From the NCBI GenBank assembly GCA_028707745.1, contig JAQWAJ010000083.1:1-7228 (forward strand): a stretch of DNA of 7,228 nucleotides. Direction: 5' to 3'. The position numbers were made by a program, and so were the translations under genes. The notes under the pieces were generated by a model. The model was not told the DNA's origin. It saw nothing but the letters and a program-made list of their open reading frames with translations, and ran no database searches. Below, in pieces: positions 1 to 6,115 of this stretch (positions are counted from its first letter, which is position 1; the number at the start of each line of letters is the position of its first letter). This DNA comes from Bacteroidales bacterium. GTDB lineage: Bacteria > Bacteroidota > Bacteroidia > Bacteroidales > UBA12481.

Positions 1-1157
1 AAAGCGTTGTATTTTGGGCGTAAACGGTCGATGTTGTAATGTTTTTCGATATTAACGAATTTCTTCGTTGAAGTAACAACATCCAGCGGTGCATTATCAT
101 ACCGGCCATTCTGCAGAATAACCAGACGGCCATGTATTCCTTTGAGAATCAGGTCGAGCGCCAGGTTGCCGAATGCCATCGGAACAATGGAATCCAAAGC
201 GTCAGGATCACCGCCACGAACCAGATAACCCAGGTTCTGATTGATGATGTTGATTTTTTTACCATCGTTGTATTTGGCAGTAAGGTCTTTGATATGGTTT
301 CCAACCGTCAGACCAATACCACCGAGCTTGGCATGACCAAACATGTCTTTTTCACCAGCCATAAAACTCATATTTTCCATGCCTTCGAAGGTTGCCCCTT
401 CGGATATCAGGCAAATGGCGTATTTCGAAGGGTTGTGGTTACGATCAGCCACCAGAAGCTCAGTCAGGTGTTCAATATTGAACTTGTGTTCCGGGATCAG
501 GCAGCGGTGAGCAGCACCAGCCATCGTAGGAAGCATGGCTGTAAAACCGGCATACCTTCCGAAAACTTCAACAACCAGTATCCTCTCATGTGATCCGGCA
601 CTGGTCCTTAAAGTATTGATGAGGTGGATCGTGCGGGTTACACAAGTCGAAAATCCAATGCAATAGTCGGTTCCGGGAACATCGTTATCCATGGTTTTCG
701 GAATAGCTACCACTTTTAACCCTTCACTATACAAGCGAACAGCATAACTGAGCGTGTCGTCGCCACCGATCGGAATCAGGTAGTCAACACCCAGCCATTC
801 GAGGTTTTTGATGACTTCCGGTGTGAGGTCATTACTCTCAGCCGAATAGGCGTCTTTCAAATGTTCGGGAACAGATTCCTTGGGCATGTGGCTCGGACGT
901 GTCCGTGAACTATGAAGGAAAGTACCGCCTGTACGGCCGGCCCTATTGACAACTTCCTCTGTTAATGTGATGAAATTGTTACTGTTATCGAACTTCTTAT
1001 CTCTTACCATTTCGGTAACTCCAGCCCATCCACGGCGTAGGCCGATTACATCATACCCTTCACGTAAAGCTCTGATGGTCACCGCACGGATAGCCGGGTT
1101 CAATCCCGGAACATCTCCACCGCCGGTCAAAATCGCAATTGTACCTCTCTTTTTCAT
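1..1157 (-). CDS. pfkA: 6-phosphofructokinase, probably pyrophosphate-dependent type (partial, 3' end outside window)
   Basis: Phosphorylates fructose 6-phosphate to fructose 1,6-bisphosphate in cytosolic glycolysis. I translated the minus strand from ATG at 1157-1155; 385 codons are open to the window edge, so the C-terminus is missing. The N-terminus MKKRGTIAILTGGGDVPGLN is the Rossmann-like opening of the PFK family. GGDDT (residues 131-135) and PKTMDND (153-159) form the phosphoryl-donor and catalytic site, with D157 as the expected catalytic base. EVFGRYAGF and LGYLVRGGDPDALDSIV are later family motifs. D134 and K154 stand where ATP-dependent enzymes such as E. coli PfkA have Gly104 and Gly124; family knowledge links Asp/Lys here to PPi use. 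The length and GGGDVPGLN start suggest the mixed-substrate group III of about 400 residues. It follows rplS on the same strand but lies behind a terminator, so it is probably transcribed separately. No Shine-Dalgarno is visible. Family assignment is very secure; donor specificity is inferred. Confidence 0.95.
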   Translation of the reverse strand, partial: MKKRGTIAILTGGGDVPGLNPAIRAVTIRALREGYDVIGLRRGWAGVTEMVRDKKFDNSNNFITLTEEVVNRAGRTGGTFLHSSRTRPSHMPKESVPEHLKDAYSAESNDLTPEVIKNLEWLGVDYLIPIGGDDTLSYAVRLYSEGLKVVAIPKTMDNDVPGTDYCIGFSTCVTRTIHLINTLRTSAGSHERILVVEVFGRYAGFTAMLPTMAGAAHRCLIPEHKFNIEHLTELLVADRNHNPSKYAICLISEGATFEGMENMSFMAGEKDMFGHAKLGGIGLTVGNHIKDLTAKYNDGKKINIINQNLGYLVRGGDPDALDSIVPMAFGNLALDLILKGIHGRLVILQNGRYDNAPLDVVTSTKKFVNIEKHYNIDRLRPKYNA

Positions 1158-1225
1158 AATAAGTTTTTGTTTAGACAAATAGTCTGTGCCGGCATGCGAT
1201 ATCGTCTGTTGTCGGCTCTCGTGCT

Positions 1226-1233
1226 CAAAAATA
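1226..1233 (-). promoter_or_regulatory. possible -7 box for the phosphofructokinase gene
   Basis: The minus strand reads TATTTTTG, a full match to the Bacteroidota -7 consensus TAnnTTTG, in the gap between the rplS terminator and the pfk start. No good TTTG element lies 19-21 bases upstream, and the region is AT-rich, so a chance match is possible. It would give a leader of about 60 nt. Confidence 0.25.
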
Positions 1234-1260
1234 ATAAAAAAGTAGATATCGGTCAGGTAC

Positions 1261-1294
1261 AAAAAAAACCCTGCTCGGTTGGAGCAGGGTTTTT
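1261..1294 (-). terminator. intrinsic terminator after rplS
   Basis: A perfect inverted repeat has arms at 1264-1276 and 1282-1294 (core CCCTGCTC / GAGCAGGG) around a 5-base loop. On the minus strand the stem runs into eight T residues (1268-1261). It begins 13 bases after the rplS stop codon and should end rplS transcription before the phosphofructokinase gene. On the plus strand the hairpin is followed by only five Ts and no plus-strand gene precedes it, so the minus orientation is the relevant one. Confidence 0.93.
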
Positions 1295-1307
1295 CCTGAA
1301 TATCAGA

Positions 1308-1655
1308 TTAGAACCTTTTTTCTTTGATACGGGCCTTCTTGCCGGTCAATCCACGAAGGTAGTAAATACGTGCTCTGCGAACGCGACCGTGTTTGTTGAC
1401 CTCGATCTTGTCGATGAAAGGGGAAAATTCCGGGAAAATTCTTTCAACACCAATACTGCTGGAGATTTTGCGAACAGTAAACGTTGCAGTAGTTCCTTCT
1501 CCACGGCGCTGTATAACCACCCCACGGAACATCTGAATCCTCTCTTTATCGCCTTCCTTGATTTTATAATGTACGGTCACGGTATCGCCTGCTTTGAATT
1601 CAGGATACTCCTGATGTACCGCAAATTCCTGCTCTGCAATGTTTAATAAGTTCAT
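1308..1655 (-). CDS. rplS: 50S ribosomal protein L19 (bL19)
   Basis: Structural protein of the large ribosomal subunit, located near the interface with the small subunit. The 115-residue product has the usual bL19 length and recognisable family segments: [20 protein letters not shown] (residues 21-40), [35 protein letters not shown], and the basic C-terminal part [25 protein letters not shown]. The start ATG at 1655-1653 fits the family N-terminus; upstream there is no clear Shine-Dalgarno, as is common in Bacteroidota. It is not beside rpsP, rimM or trmD as in many Proteobacteria and Firmicutes, but appears to be a single-gene unit with its own promoter candidate (1692-1723) and a strong terminator (1261-1294). 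Nothing is odd in the protein. Confidence 0.98.
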   Translation of the reverse strand: MNLLNIAEQEFAVHQEYPEFKAGDTVTVHYKIKEGDKERIQMFRGVVIQRRGEGTTATFTVRKISSSIGVERIFPEFSPFIDKIEVNKHGRVRRARIYYLRGLTGKKARIKEKRF

Positions 1656-1691
1656 TTCGCTAATCTTACTGGGTTATTACAAAATTGGCTG

Positions 1692-1723
1692 CAATATTAG
1701 TATTTCTTTTACGAATTAACAAG
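1692..1723 (-). promoter_or_regulatory. candidate promoter for rplS
   Basis: The minus strand reads CTTG (1723-1720), 20 bases, then TAATATTG (1699-1692). Against the Bacteroidota consensus TTTG-N19/20-TAnnTTTG this has one mismatch in each box. Transcription would start near 1686, leaving a leader of about 30 nt before the rplS ATG. The position in the 92-base gap after the dipeptidase gene makes sense; no clear terminator for the upstream gene is visible here, so read-through into rplS is also possible. Confidence 0.5.
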
Positions 1724-1747
1724 CCTCTGACTAAAATAGTTGACTCA

Positions 1748-3397
1748 TTATTTCTTCATCTCAACGACTTTCAGACGCTCACCTGCATTTTCCTTAACCA
1801 TCCTTTTCCAGGCTTCAGAGTAGCCAGGCTGGTCGGGCATCAGGGAGACTCCGGTGCCATTGTCGAGGAATTTTCCGTCCTTCTCTTTTTTGATATTCCC
1901 GTCGATATATTTGACTAACAGGTATTCAGATAATTCTTTCCAACGATTGAAGGTCATATCGGCCTGCTGACAGGAGTAATCGGTCAGGAACTGGCGAGCC
2001 AGTTCCTCATCCTTGGCCAGCAACAGTTCGGCTGCTTTATCAATGGCAGGAGTGTAAAGGGCAAATTTGTCGGTTAGCTCTTTCTGAACCTTTGCAACAT
2101 CTTTAGCCATATAATTATACCGGAGATAGCACATGTTCGACACCCGGTTGAAAACCCAGAAAGCGGATGTTTCAGAATATTTCAGCATGTCTCCGTTACC
2201 TTCGGCAAAGTTTTTCGGAACACTGAGCATGCCGCAATACATCGGCACATATTGAGTGGTGGCAGCATCATCAACTCCAAACCAGAAAATTCCACCGATT
2301 GGATTCGGCAACCATGAACGCGACTGTGCAATAAAGGAAAAACCAGTCTGCTGAGTGGCAATGGCACGCTCGTTCAGATATTTCTGCCCGTCAACTTCAT
2401 AATTCATCGGCCTCCAGCGATAAGGGCACTCAAAGGCTCCGGCTCCGAGGTCTTTGGTCATATCCATCGGGGTTCCTTCATAATGATCGCCCATATAGCC
2501 CATTAAATCCTGTGCCGTAAGCTTGCGGTCAGGTTTGATCCACAATGGCATGGGTTTGCGCGAATCAAAGCCCATGGCGTAGTCGATATACTGATCCATT
2601 CCCTTGGCAACATGATTGAAAAACGAATAAACCCTGGCTTCACAACCCCTGAGTTCACTGAAGTTCAACGGTGCATAAGTGTCTCTGAACGAGAAATCAG
2701 CATCTTTACCCGTAAACCATCCTTTTTCTCTGGCAAAAGTGATGACATCTTTGGCATACAGGCAATTCTCAGGATCGTTCATCGGAAAAGTCTTGATACG
2801 GGCCTGGTTGGCATGTGCGCATACATATCCATCCGGAACCTTTCTGGCAACATACAGAATGCCTTTCTGACCCGGACCTTTTCCGATGATCTCGAATATC
2901 CATACTTCATTCTGATCGGCTACCGACATGGATTCACCGGATGAATAATAACCATACTGTTCACAAAGCGATACAATGGTTTCAATGGCTTGTCTGGCTG
3001 TTTTGGAACGTTGCAGCGACATGTACATCAGGCTGCCATAGTCCATGATTCCCGAAGGGTTAACTAATTCTTCCCTCCCACCGTATGTGGTTTCTCCAAT
3101 AGATACCTGATACTCGTTCATGTTGCCGATTACGGAGTAGGTGTGGGCAACCTGCGGAATTTTTCCAAGATATTTCCCGGTATCCCATTCGTTGACATCA
3201 ACCATCGTCCCTGCGGGCCAGTCGGCTGCCGGCCGGTGATAAAGCTCACCATACAAAACATGTGAATCAGCTGCATAACTGATCATTACAGAGCCATCGG
3301 CAGAAGCTCCCCTGGTGACCAGAAAGTTGGTGCACGCAATGGAACTGCTGACTCCGAGAGCGAGGAGGAACAGAAATATGAATGTGATTTTTTTCAT
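1748..3397 (-). CDS. secreted C69-family dipeptidase (Ntn hydrolase)
   Basis: Predicted cysteine dipeptidase of MEROPS family C69 (PepD/secernin-like, Pfam Peptidase_C69), exported from the cytoplasm. The 549-residue protein starts with a signal peptide (MKKITFIFLFLLALGVSSSI) ending in A21, directly followed by C22 in CTNFLVTRGASADGSV. In this family that cysteine becomes the N-terminal nucleophile after removal of the leader, and the adjoining ASADGSV resembles the family's usual (A/S)xDGS segment. DSHVLYGEL, IGETTYGGREEL and NPIGGIFWFGVDDAATTQYV also look like conserved family stretches. The -3 residue is serine, so the leader is not a good lipobox. The start ATG at 3397-3395 lies 21 bases behind the stop of the M23 peptidase gene on the same strand, suggesting one transcript and a joint role in periplasmic peptide or muropeptide breakdown; that role is inference. 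Family assignment is firm, exact substrate unknown. Confidence 0.9.
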   Translation of the reverse strand: MKKITFIFLFLLALGVSSSIACTNFLVTRGASADGSVMISYAADSHVLYGELYHRPAADWPAGTMVDVNEWDTGKYLGKIPQVAHTYSVIGNMNEYQVSIGETTYGGREELVNPSGIMDYGSLMYMSLQRSKTARQAIETIVSLCEQYGYYSSGESMSVADQNEVWIFEIIGKGPGQKGILYVARKVPDGYVCAHANQARIKTFPMNDPENCLYAKDVITFAREKGWFTGKDADFSFRDTYAPLNFSELRGCEARVYSFFNHVAKGMDQYIDYAMGFDSRKPMPLWIKPDRKLTAQDLMGYMGDHYEGTPMDMTKDLGAGAFECPYRWRPMNYEVDGQKYLNERAIATQQTGFSFIAQSRSWLPNPIGGIFWFGVDDAATTQYVPMYCGMLSVPKNFAEGNGDMLKYSETSAFWVFNRVSNMCYLRYNYMAKDVAKVQKELTDKFALYTPAIDKAAELLLAKDEELARQFLTDYSCQQADMTFNRWKELSEYLLVKYIDGNIKKEKDGKFLDNGTGVSLMPDQPGYSEAWKRMVKENAGERLKVVEMKK

Positions 3398-3418
3398 GAT
3401 GTATTGAAATTTAGATAA

Positions 3419-5158
3419 TTATCTCGTAAATAAAAGTGAATATCTGGCAGTATTTGACATTTGATCAGTTACCTGGAGTACCAGTTTGTGCTGCGAACCG
3501 GTGCCGATCCGCTTACTGTCATACCAGTACTCAAGCTGCGAACTCTTGGAATCATACTCAAACATCACCCATTTGCCGTCGATCTCGCCCCGGTAACTCT
3601 GAATGCCTGACAGGTCATCCTTGATGGTAAATCTGATGCATTTCAGCGTTTTAAGATCCGTACCTGTTGAAAAATTCATCGGAGTAATCACGGGTTTGGT
3701 TGTGTCAGCCAATATACAAAATGCGCCAAAATTTCTGGTCCTGGTCACCATCCGGTTTCCTTCCCAGGTGCCACCCAAACAGTTGTACTCCTTGTTCCCC
3801 AGATACTGGGCAATGGTTGCTTTTGATTTCAGATATTCGGGAATATGGGTCGCCTCAATAGCCAACCGGTAGTAAACATGCAACGGAACATTCTCATCAT
3901 GAATCTGATGTAAAAGCGAATAGCTTCCGGGAAGGGGTTTGGATACTTTATAAGTGAAATAGAGATCATCATACAGGGCACCGGCTGGCAGGGTGATCGA
4001 TATTCCATCGGACTGAAACGAATTAGCTTCCTTATAACTGAAGTGCGCCTGGTAAGCGGGCAGATCATTCGGGTTATGCCTGAACCTGGCCGGGTCACGT
4101 CTGACATTCATCATGGCCACAGATTGATTGCCCGAGACATCGGTAACCACAATTTTTATTTTATGAATGTTCCCGTCATTGAGCCCGATATACCCCCGAT
4201 TCTTCGTGTTGTGATAAATGGATGCATGATTGTTGGGATCGATGAACAGTTTCAGTATGTAGTTGTGATTGGTCATGTATTTCCTGTAATCCATAAAACT
4301 GTTCATGTAGCGGGTTTCGGCAAATGAAAACTCATCCAGACTGGATTCAAAAAACAGATTGCCTTCCAGATAACCTTGAATCTTGTAAACACCACAGTGA
4401 TTGTCAGATCCGTTAAGCTGATCATAGGTTTCGATCCCAATTCCGGAAATTTCATCGAAAGAAACCGGTGTGGCAGCCGATGGGGTATAGGTACCATTGC
4501 TCTTCGCGAGCTGCACCGTAACCGGATTGATGAAATCGTGACGATCCTGCAGGGAATAAACATAAAGTTTGCTGATTACGGGCGGAATATCGTCTTTAAC
4601 AACCATCGATCTGACCAATGGATTTACCGGGTTTTCCGACTGGGTTTCGCGCAGCTCAAAATGGAGGTGCGGACCTCCGGAACTGCCTGAATTACCCGAT
4701 AAAGCAATCACCTGGCCTTGTTTAACCGGAAACTTTGAACCATCAGGAAAAAGATCCACTGAAAACGATTCCCTGCGATACTGTTCGGATTTAACATAAG
4801 CATTAATGGCTTCGCTGAATGACTGTAAATGCCCGTAAAGAGAGGTGTATCCGTTGGGATGCCGGATATACAGCGCATGCCCGTATCCGCCGGGTTCTAC
4901 CTTGATCCGTGCAATATAGCCGTCAGCAACTGATCTGACCGGAATTCCGGTCACCCCATTCGTCTTGATGTCAATTCCCGAATGAAAATGATTTACCCTG
5001 GATTCACCAAAATTTCCAGCTAAAAAAATCGGAATATCAACAGGCTTAACCAGACTGTTTGGGGTGGGTCCGACAGGATCCTGACCCATTACAGAAACCT
5101 GATATTGACAGAATATCAGCAGGTTAAGAATCACGGAAACCAATACCTCTTTTTTCAT
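3419..5158 (-). CDS. secreted M23-family metallopeptidase with long beta-rich C-terminal region
   Basis: Predicted zinc endopeptidase of the LytM/lysostaphin type, which cuts peptide cross-links in peptidoglycan. I place the start at ATG 5158-5156 (579 residues, MKKEVLVSVILNLLIFCQYQ) because this gives a classic signal peptide, with cleavage likely near VMG/Q25-26. An in-frame ATG at 5248-5246 would add 30 residues, bury the signal peptide and overlap the divergent gene's start. In the 579-residue numbering the metal ligands are H29 and D33 in HFHSGID, and H136 in HLHFEL; the likely catalytic histidines are H80 (SLYGHL) and H134. All are present, so the enzyme should be active. Residues from about 155 to the end show no catalytic motif; they look like beta-rich, Ig-like modules, with a segment LPAGALYDDLYFTY and a final module with IDGKWVMFEYD. 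Its neighbour 21 bases downstream is the C69 dipeptidase. Confidence 0.9.
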   Translation of the reverse strand: MKKEVLVSVILNLLIFCQYQVSVMGQDPVGPTPNSLVKPVDIPIFLAGNFGESRVNHFHSGIDIKTNGVTGIPVRSVADGYIARIKVEPGGYGHALYIRHPNGYTSLYGHLQSFSEAINAYVKSEQYRRESFSVDLFPDGSKFPVKQGQVIALSGNSGSSGGPHLHFELRETQSENPVNPLVRSMVVKDDIPPVISKLYVYSLQDRHDFINPVTVQLAKSNGTYTPSAATPVSFDEISGIGIETYDQLNGSDNHCGVYKIQGYLEGNLFFESSLDEFSFAETRYMNSFMDYRKYMTNHNYILKLFIDPNNHASIYHNTKNRGYIGLNDGNIHKIKIVVTDVSGNQSVAMMNVRRDPARFRHNPNDLPAYQAHFSYKEANSFQSDGISITLPAGALYDDLYFTYKVSKPLPGSYSLLHQIHDENVPLHVYYRLAIEATHIPEYLKSKATIAQYLGNKEYNCLGGTWEGNRMVTRTRNFGAFCILADTTKPVITPMNFSTGTDLKTLKCIRFTIKDDLSGIQSYRGEIDGKWVMFEYDSKSSQLEYWYDSKRIGTGSQHKLVLQVTDQMSNTARYSLLFTR

Positions 5159-5164
5159 GGGTCC

Positions 5165-5172
5165 CAAAGATA
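5165..5172 (-). promoter_or_regulatory. -7 box of the M23 peptidase promoter
   Basis: The minus strand reads TATCTTTG, a perfect TAnnTTTG. It ends only six bases before the preferred ATG (5158), so the transcript would have a leader of just a few bases or none. The upstream half is weak: no TTTG stands 19-21 bases upstream (the nearest similar element is TTTC at a 23-base spacing). It supports the shorter protein start, because the longer reading would place this box inside the coding region. Confidence 0.5.
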
Positions 5173-5200
5173 GCTCATCGGCTGGTAATTCAGATGAAAT

Positions 5201-5231
5201 TTTGATTTGATTGATCTGTATGCTACCTTTG
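5201..5231 (+). promoter_or_regulatory. promoter of the coiled-coil/zapA transcript
   Basis: TTTG (5201-5204), exactly 19 bases, then TACCTTTG (5224-5231): a full match in both boxes and spacing to the Bacteroidota housekeeping promoter. Transcription should begin around 5235-5238, giving a leader of about ten bases before ATG 5247, too short for a standard Shine-Dalgarno. It faces away from the M23 gene, forming a divergent promoter region in 5159-5246. Confidence 0.8.
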
Positions 5232-5246
5232 TAATAAAAAGAAACC

Positions 5247-5540
5247 ATGACATTCGAGCAGGAGGAAATGGTCCGCCAGCTTAGGTACAGGATACGCTTA
5301 TTAATGGCCCGATATCAGAGCCTGAAGCATGAAAACGAAAGTCTGGTGGCTGAGAAAAACGAGTTACTAACCTTAGTCGAACAACAAAAAAAAGATATAA
5401 ACCATCTCGAACAGCAATATAATACGGCCAAGCTGGCCAAATCGGTTCTGGCACCTGTCGGGGACCGTGAAACAGCAAAGGCCCAGATAAACAGGATTGT
5501 GCGGGAAATAGATGAATGTATAGCTCTTTTAAATAAATAG
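5247..5540 (+). CDS. small coiled-coil protein upstream of zapA (ZapB-like candidate)
   Basis: A 97-residue, highly charged, almost wholly helical protein. Residues about 5-65 show heptad-like spacing of L/I/V (for example VRQLRYRIRLLMARYQSLKH, then NELLTLVEQQKKDINHLEQQ), predicting a coiled coil. A short break around LAPVGDRE (residues 68-75) is followed by a C-terminal helix ending REIDECIALLNK. There is no signal peptide or membrane segment, so it is cytoplasmic. It lies just before zapA, with its stop codon touching the zapA ribosome binding site, so the two are very likely translated together. From size, coiled coil and context a role beside ZapA at the division ring, like that of E. coli ZapB, is reasonable; this is inference and I see no diagnostic ZapB motif. 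The start ATG follows a strong promoter at about ten bases from the predicted RNA start. Confidence 0.85.
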   Translation: MTFEQEEMVRQLRYRIRLLMARYQSLKHENESLVAEKNELLTLVEQQKKDINHLEQQYNTAKLAKSVLAPVGDRETAKAQINRIVREIDECIALLNK

Positions 5541-5544
5541 GAGG
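5539..5544 (+). promoter_or_regulatory. strong Shine-Dalgarno of zapA, overlapping the upstream stop codon
   Basis: AGGAGG begins within the TAG stop codon (5538-5540) of the coiled-coil gene and lies four bases before the GTG at 5549. It is the only strong Shine-Dalgarno I see in the window and it fixes the zapA start at a non-ATG codon. The overlap implies translational coupling by a terminating ribosome. Confidence 0.75.
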
Positions 5545-5548
5545 ATTA

Positions 5549-5839
5549 GTGGATAGCGGTTTCCATATTAAATTACAGATTGCAGGACGTTTCTATCCAT
5601 TGATCATCGATCGTAAGGATGAAGAAAAAGTAAGAAAAGCAGCACGGGTTATCAATGAGAAAGTTGGACAGTATCAACAACGGTATCGTGATAAGGACGG
5701 ACAGGATTTCCTGGCCATGGCAGCTTTTCAGTTTGTTTTAAAATTGATAGAATTGGAAGAACAATCTAACGAAACTCCTTTGATTACAGCCATCAGTGAG
5801 ATCACTGAAGAGCTGGAAGAGTTCATGCAAAACAACTAA
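5549..5839 (+). CDS. zapA: cell division protein ZapA
   Basis: Cytoplasmic FtsZ-binding protein that promotes bundling of FtsZ filaments at the division site. The 96-residue length is typical. The N-terminal beta-hairpin region FHIKLQIAGRFYPLIIDRKD (residues 5-24) is followed by EEKVRKAARVINEKVGQYQQ, the pattern expected of the ZapA globular head. Residues from about 50 on (DFLAMAAFQFVLKLIELEEQ, then ITEELEEFMQ) form the long C-terminal helix used for dimer and tetramer coiled-coil assembly. The start is GTG at 5549-5551: it sits behind AGGAGG, and no ATG is suitable near the N-terminus. The gap to the coiled-coil gene is eight bases, so both belong to one operon driven from 5201-5231. Downstream lies the 6S-like RNA, the same neighbour order as in E. 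coli, where ssrS follows zapA. Confidence 0.93.
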   Translation: MDSGFHIKLQIAGRFYPLIIDRKDEEKVRKAARVINEKVGQYQQRYRDKDGQDFLAMAAFQFVLKLIELEEQSNETPLITAISEITEELEEFMQNN

Positions 5840-5859
5840 GCGTTCTTTGAATACAAAAT

Positions 5860-6063
5860 ACTGCCCGTATTAATCCTTAATCCTTGTAGAACTCAACATT
5901 GTTCACATTGGAGCAAAGCTCATAACTTACCAGGACAGGCCTCATTTCCCGCGCAACCGGGAAAGCTTCTTTGGAAGCCATTGGAAGCCCGACGAAGTTG
6001 GCCGCTCCAGCCCTGTCAAACTGGGGTTTTCGTTGTATTAAGGTTTTAATACGGGTTTTTTTT
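5860..6063 (+). ncRNA. ssrS: 6S RNA (Bacteroidota type), RNA polymerase regulator
   Basis: 6S RNA mimics an open promoter and binds housekeeping RNA polymerase holoenzyme. No credible gene fills 5840-6115, yet the sequence is strongly structured. A closing stem pairs CCCGTATTAA (5864-5873) with TTAATACGGG (6046-6055) and continues with CCTTAAT (5875-5881) to ATTAAGG (6037-6043), 17 bp in all. A largely unpaired region follows on both sides (about 5884-5907 and 6011-6034). The upper stem pairs TTGGAGC (5908-5914) with GCTCCAG (6004-6010), then AACTT (5924-5928) with AAGTT (5995-5999). Inner hairpins are TTTCCC/GGGAAA (5945-5950/5959-5964) and GCTTC/GAAGC (5965-5969/5974-5978). Rod shape, central bubble, size near 200 nt, T8 end and position after zapA together point to 6S RNA, likely the 6S-Flavo group. 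The 5' end is approximate; a partial -7-like GTTCTTTG at 5842-5849 would start the RNA near 5854. Confidence 0.8.
6033..6063 (+). terminator. intrinsic terminator of the 6S-like RNA
   Basis: GTATTAA (6035-6041) and TTAATAC (6046-6052) form a 7-bp hairpin with loop GGTT, extendable by two G-U pairs at the base, followed within a few bases by eight Ts (6056-6063). The same bases also serve as the 3' arm of the long closing stem, so the two folds exclude each other. It should separate the RNA from rny downstream. Confidence 0.75.
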
Positions 6064-6115
6064 AAGTTGTCGTGAATACTCATCATATATGTAATAAATT
6101 AATAATGAATAAATT

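Noticed and set aside
132..593. Open frame of 153 codons on the plus strand
   Set aside because: It is antisense to the phosphofructokinase gene, which has full family motifs; the plus-strand translation has low-complexity, non-protein-like composition. The same holds for 946-1182.
1167..1646. Open frame of 159 codons on the plus strand
   Set aside because: It is antisense to rplS and passes through the terminator hairpin; no recognisable protein.
1721..1750. Possible terminator after the C69 dipeptidase gene
   Set aside because: AGTCA is repeated here as a direct, not inverted, repeat, and there is no stem followed by a T run.
5159..5248. Longer start of the M23 peptidase (ATG at 5248-5246, 30 extra residues)
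   Set aside because: It would place the signal peptide internally, overlap the start codon of the divergent gene and contain a perfect -7 promoter box; ATG 5158 is better.
5877..6086. Open frame of 69 codons on the minus strand
   Set aside because: It lies across the structured RNA, its translation resembles no family, and its presence is explained by the paired stems.
6064..6115. Promoter for rny
   Set aside because: Only a poor TATATGTA-like box in very AT-rich DNA, without a convincing upstream element; not enough to call.
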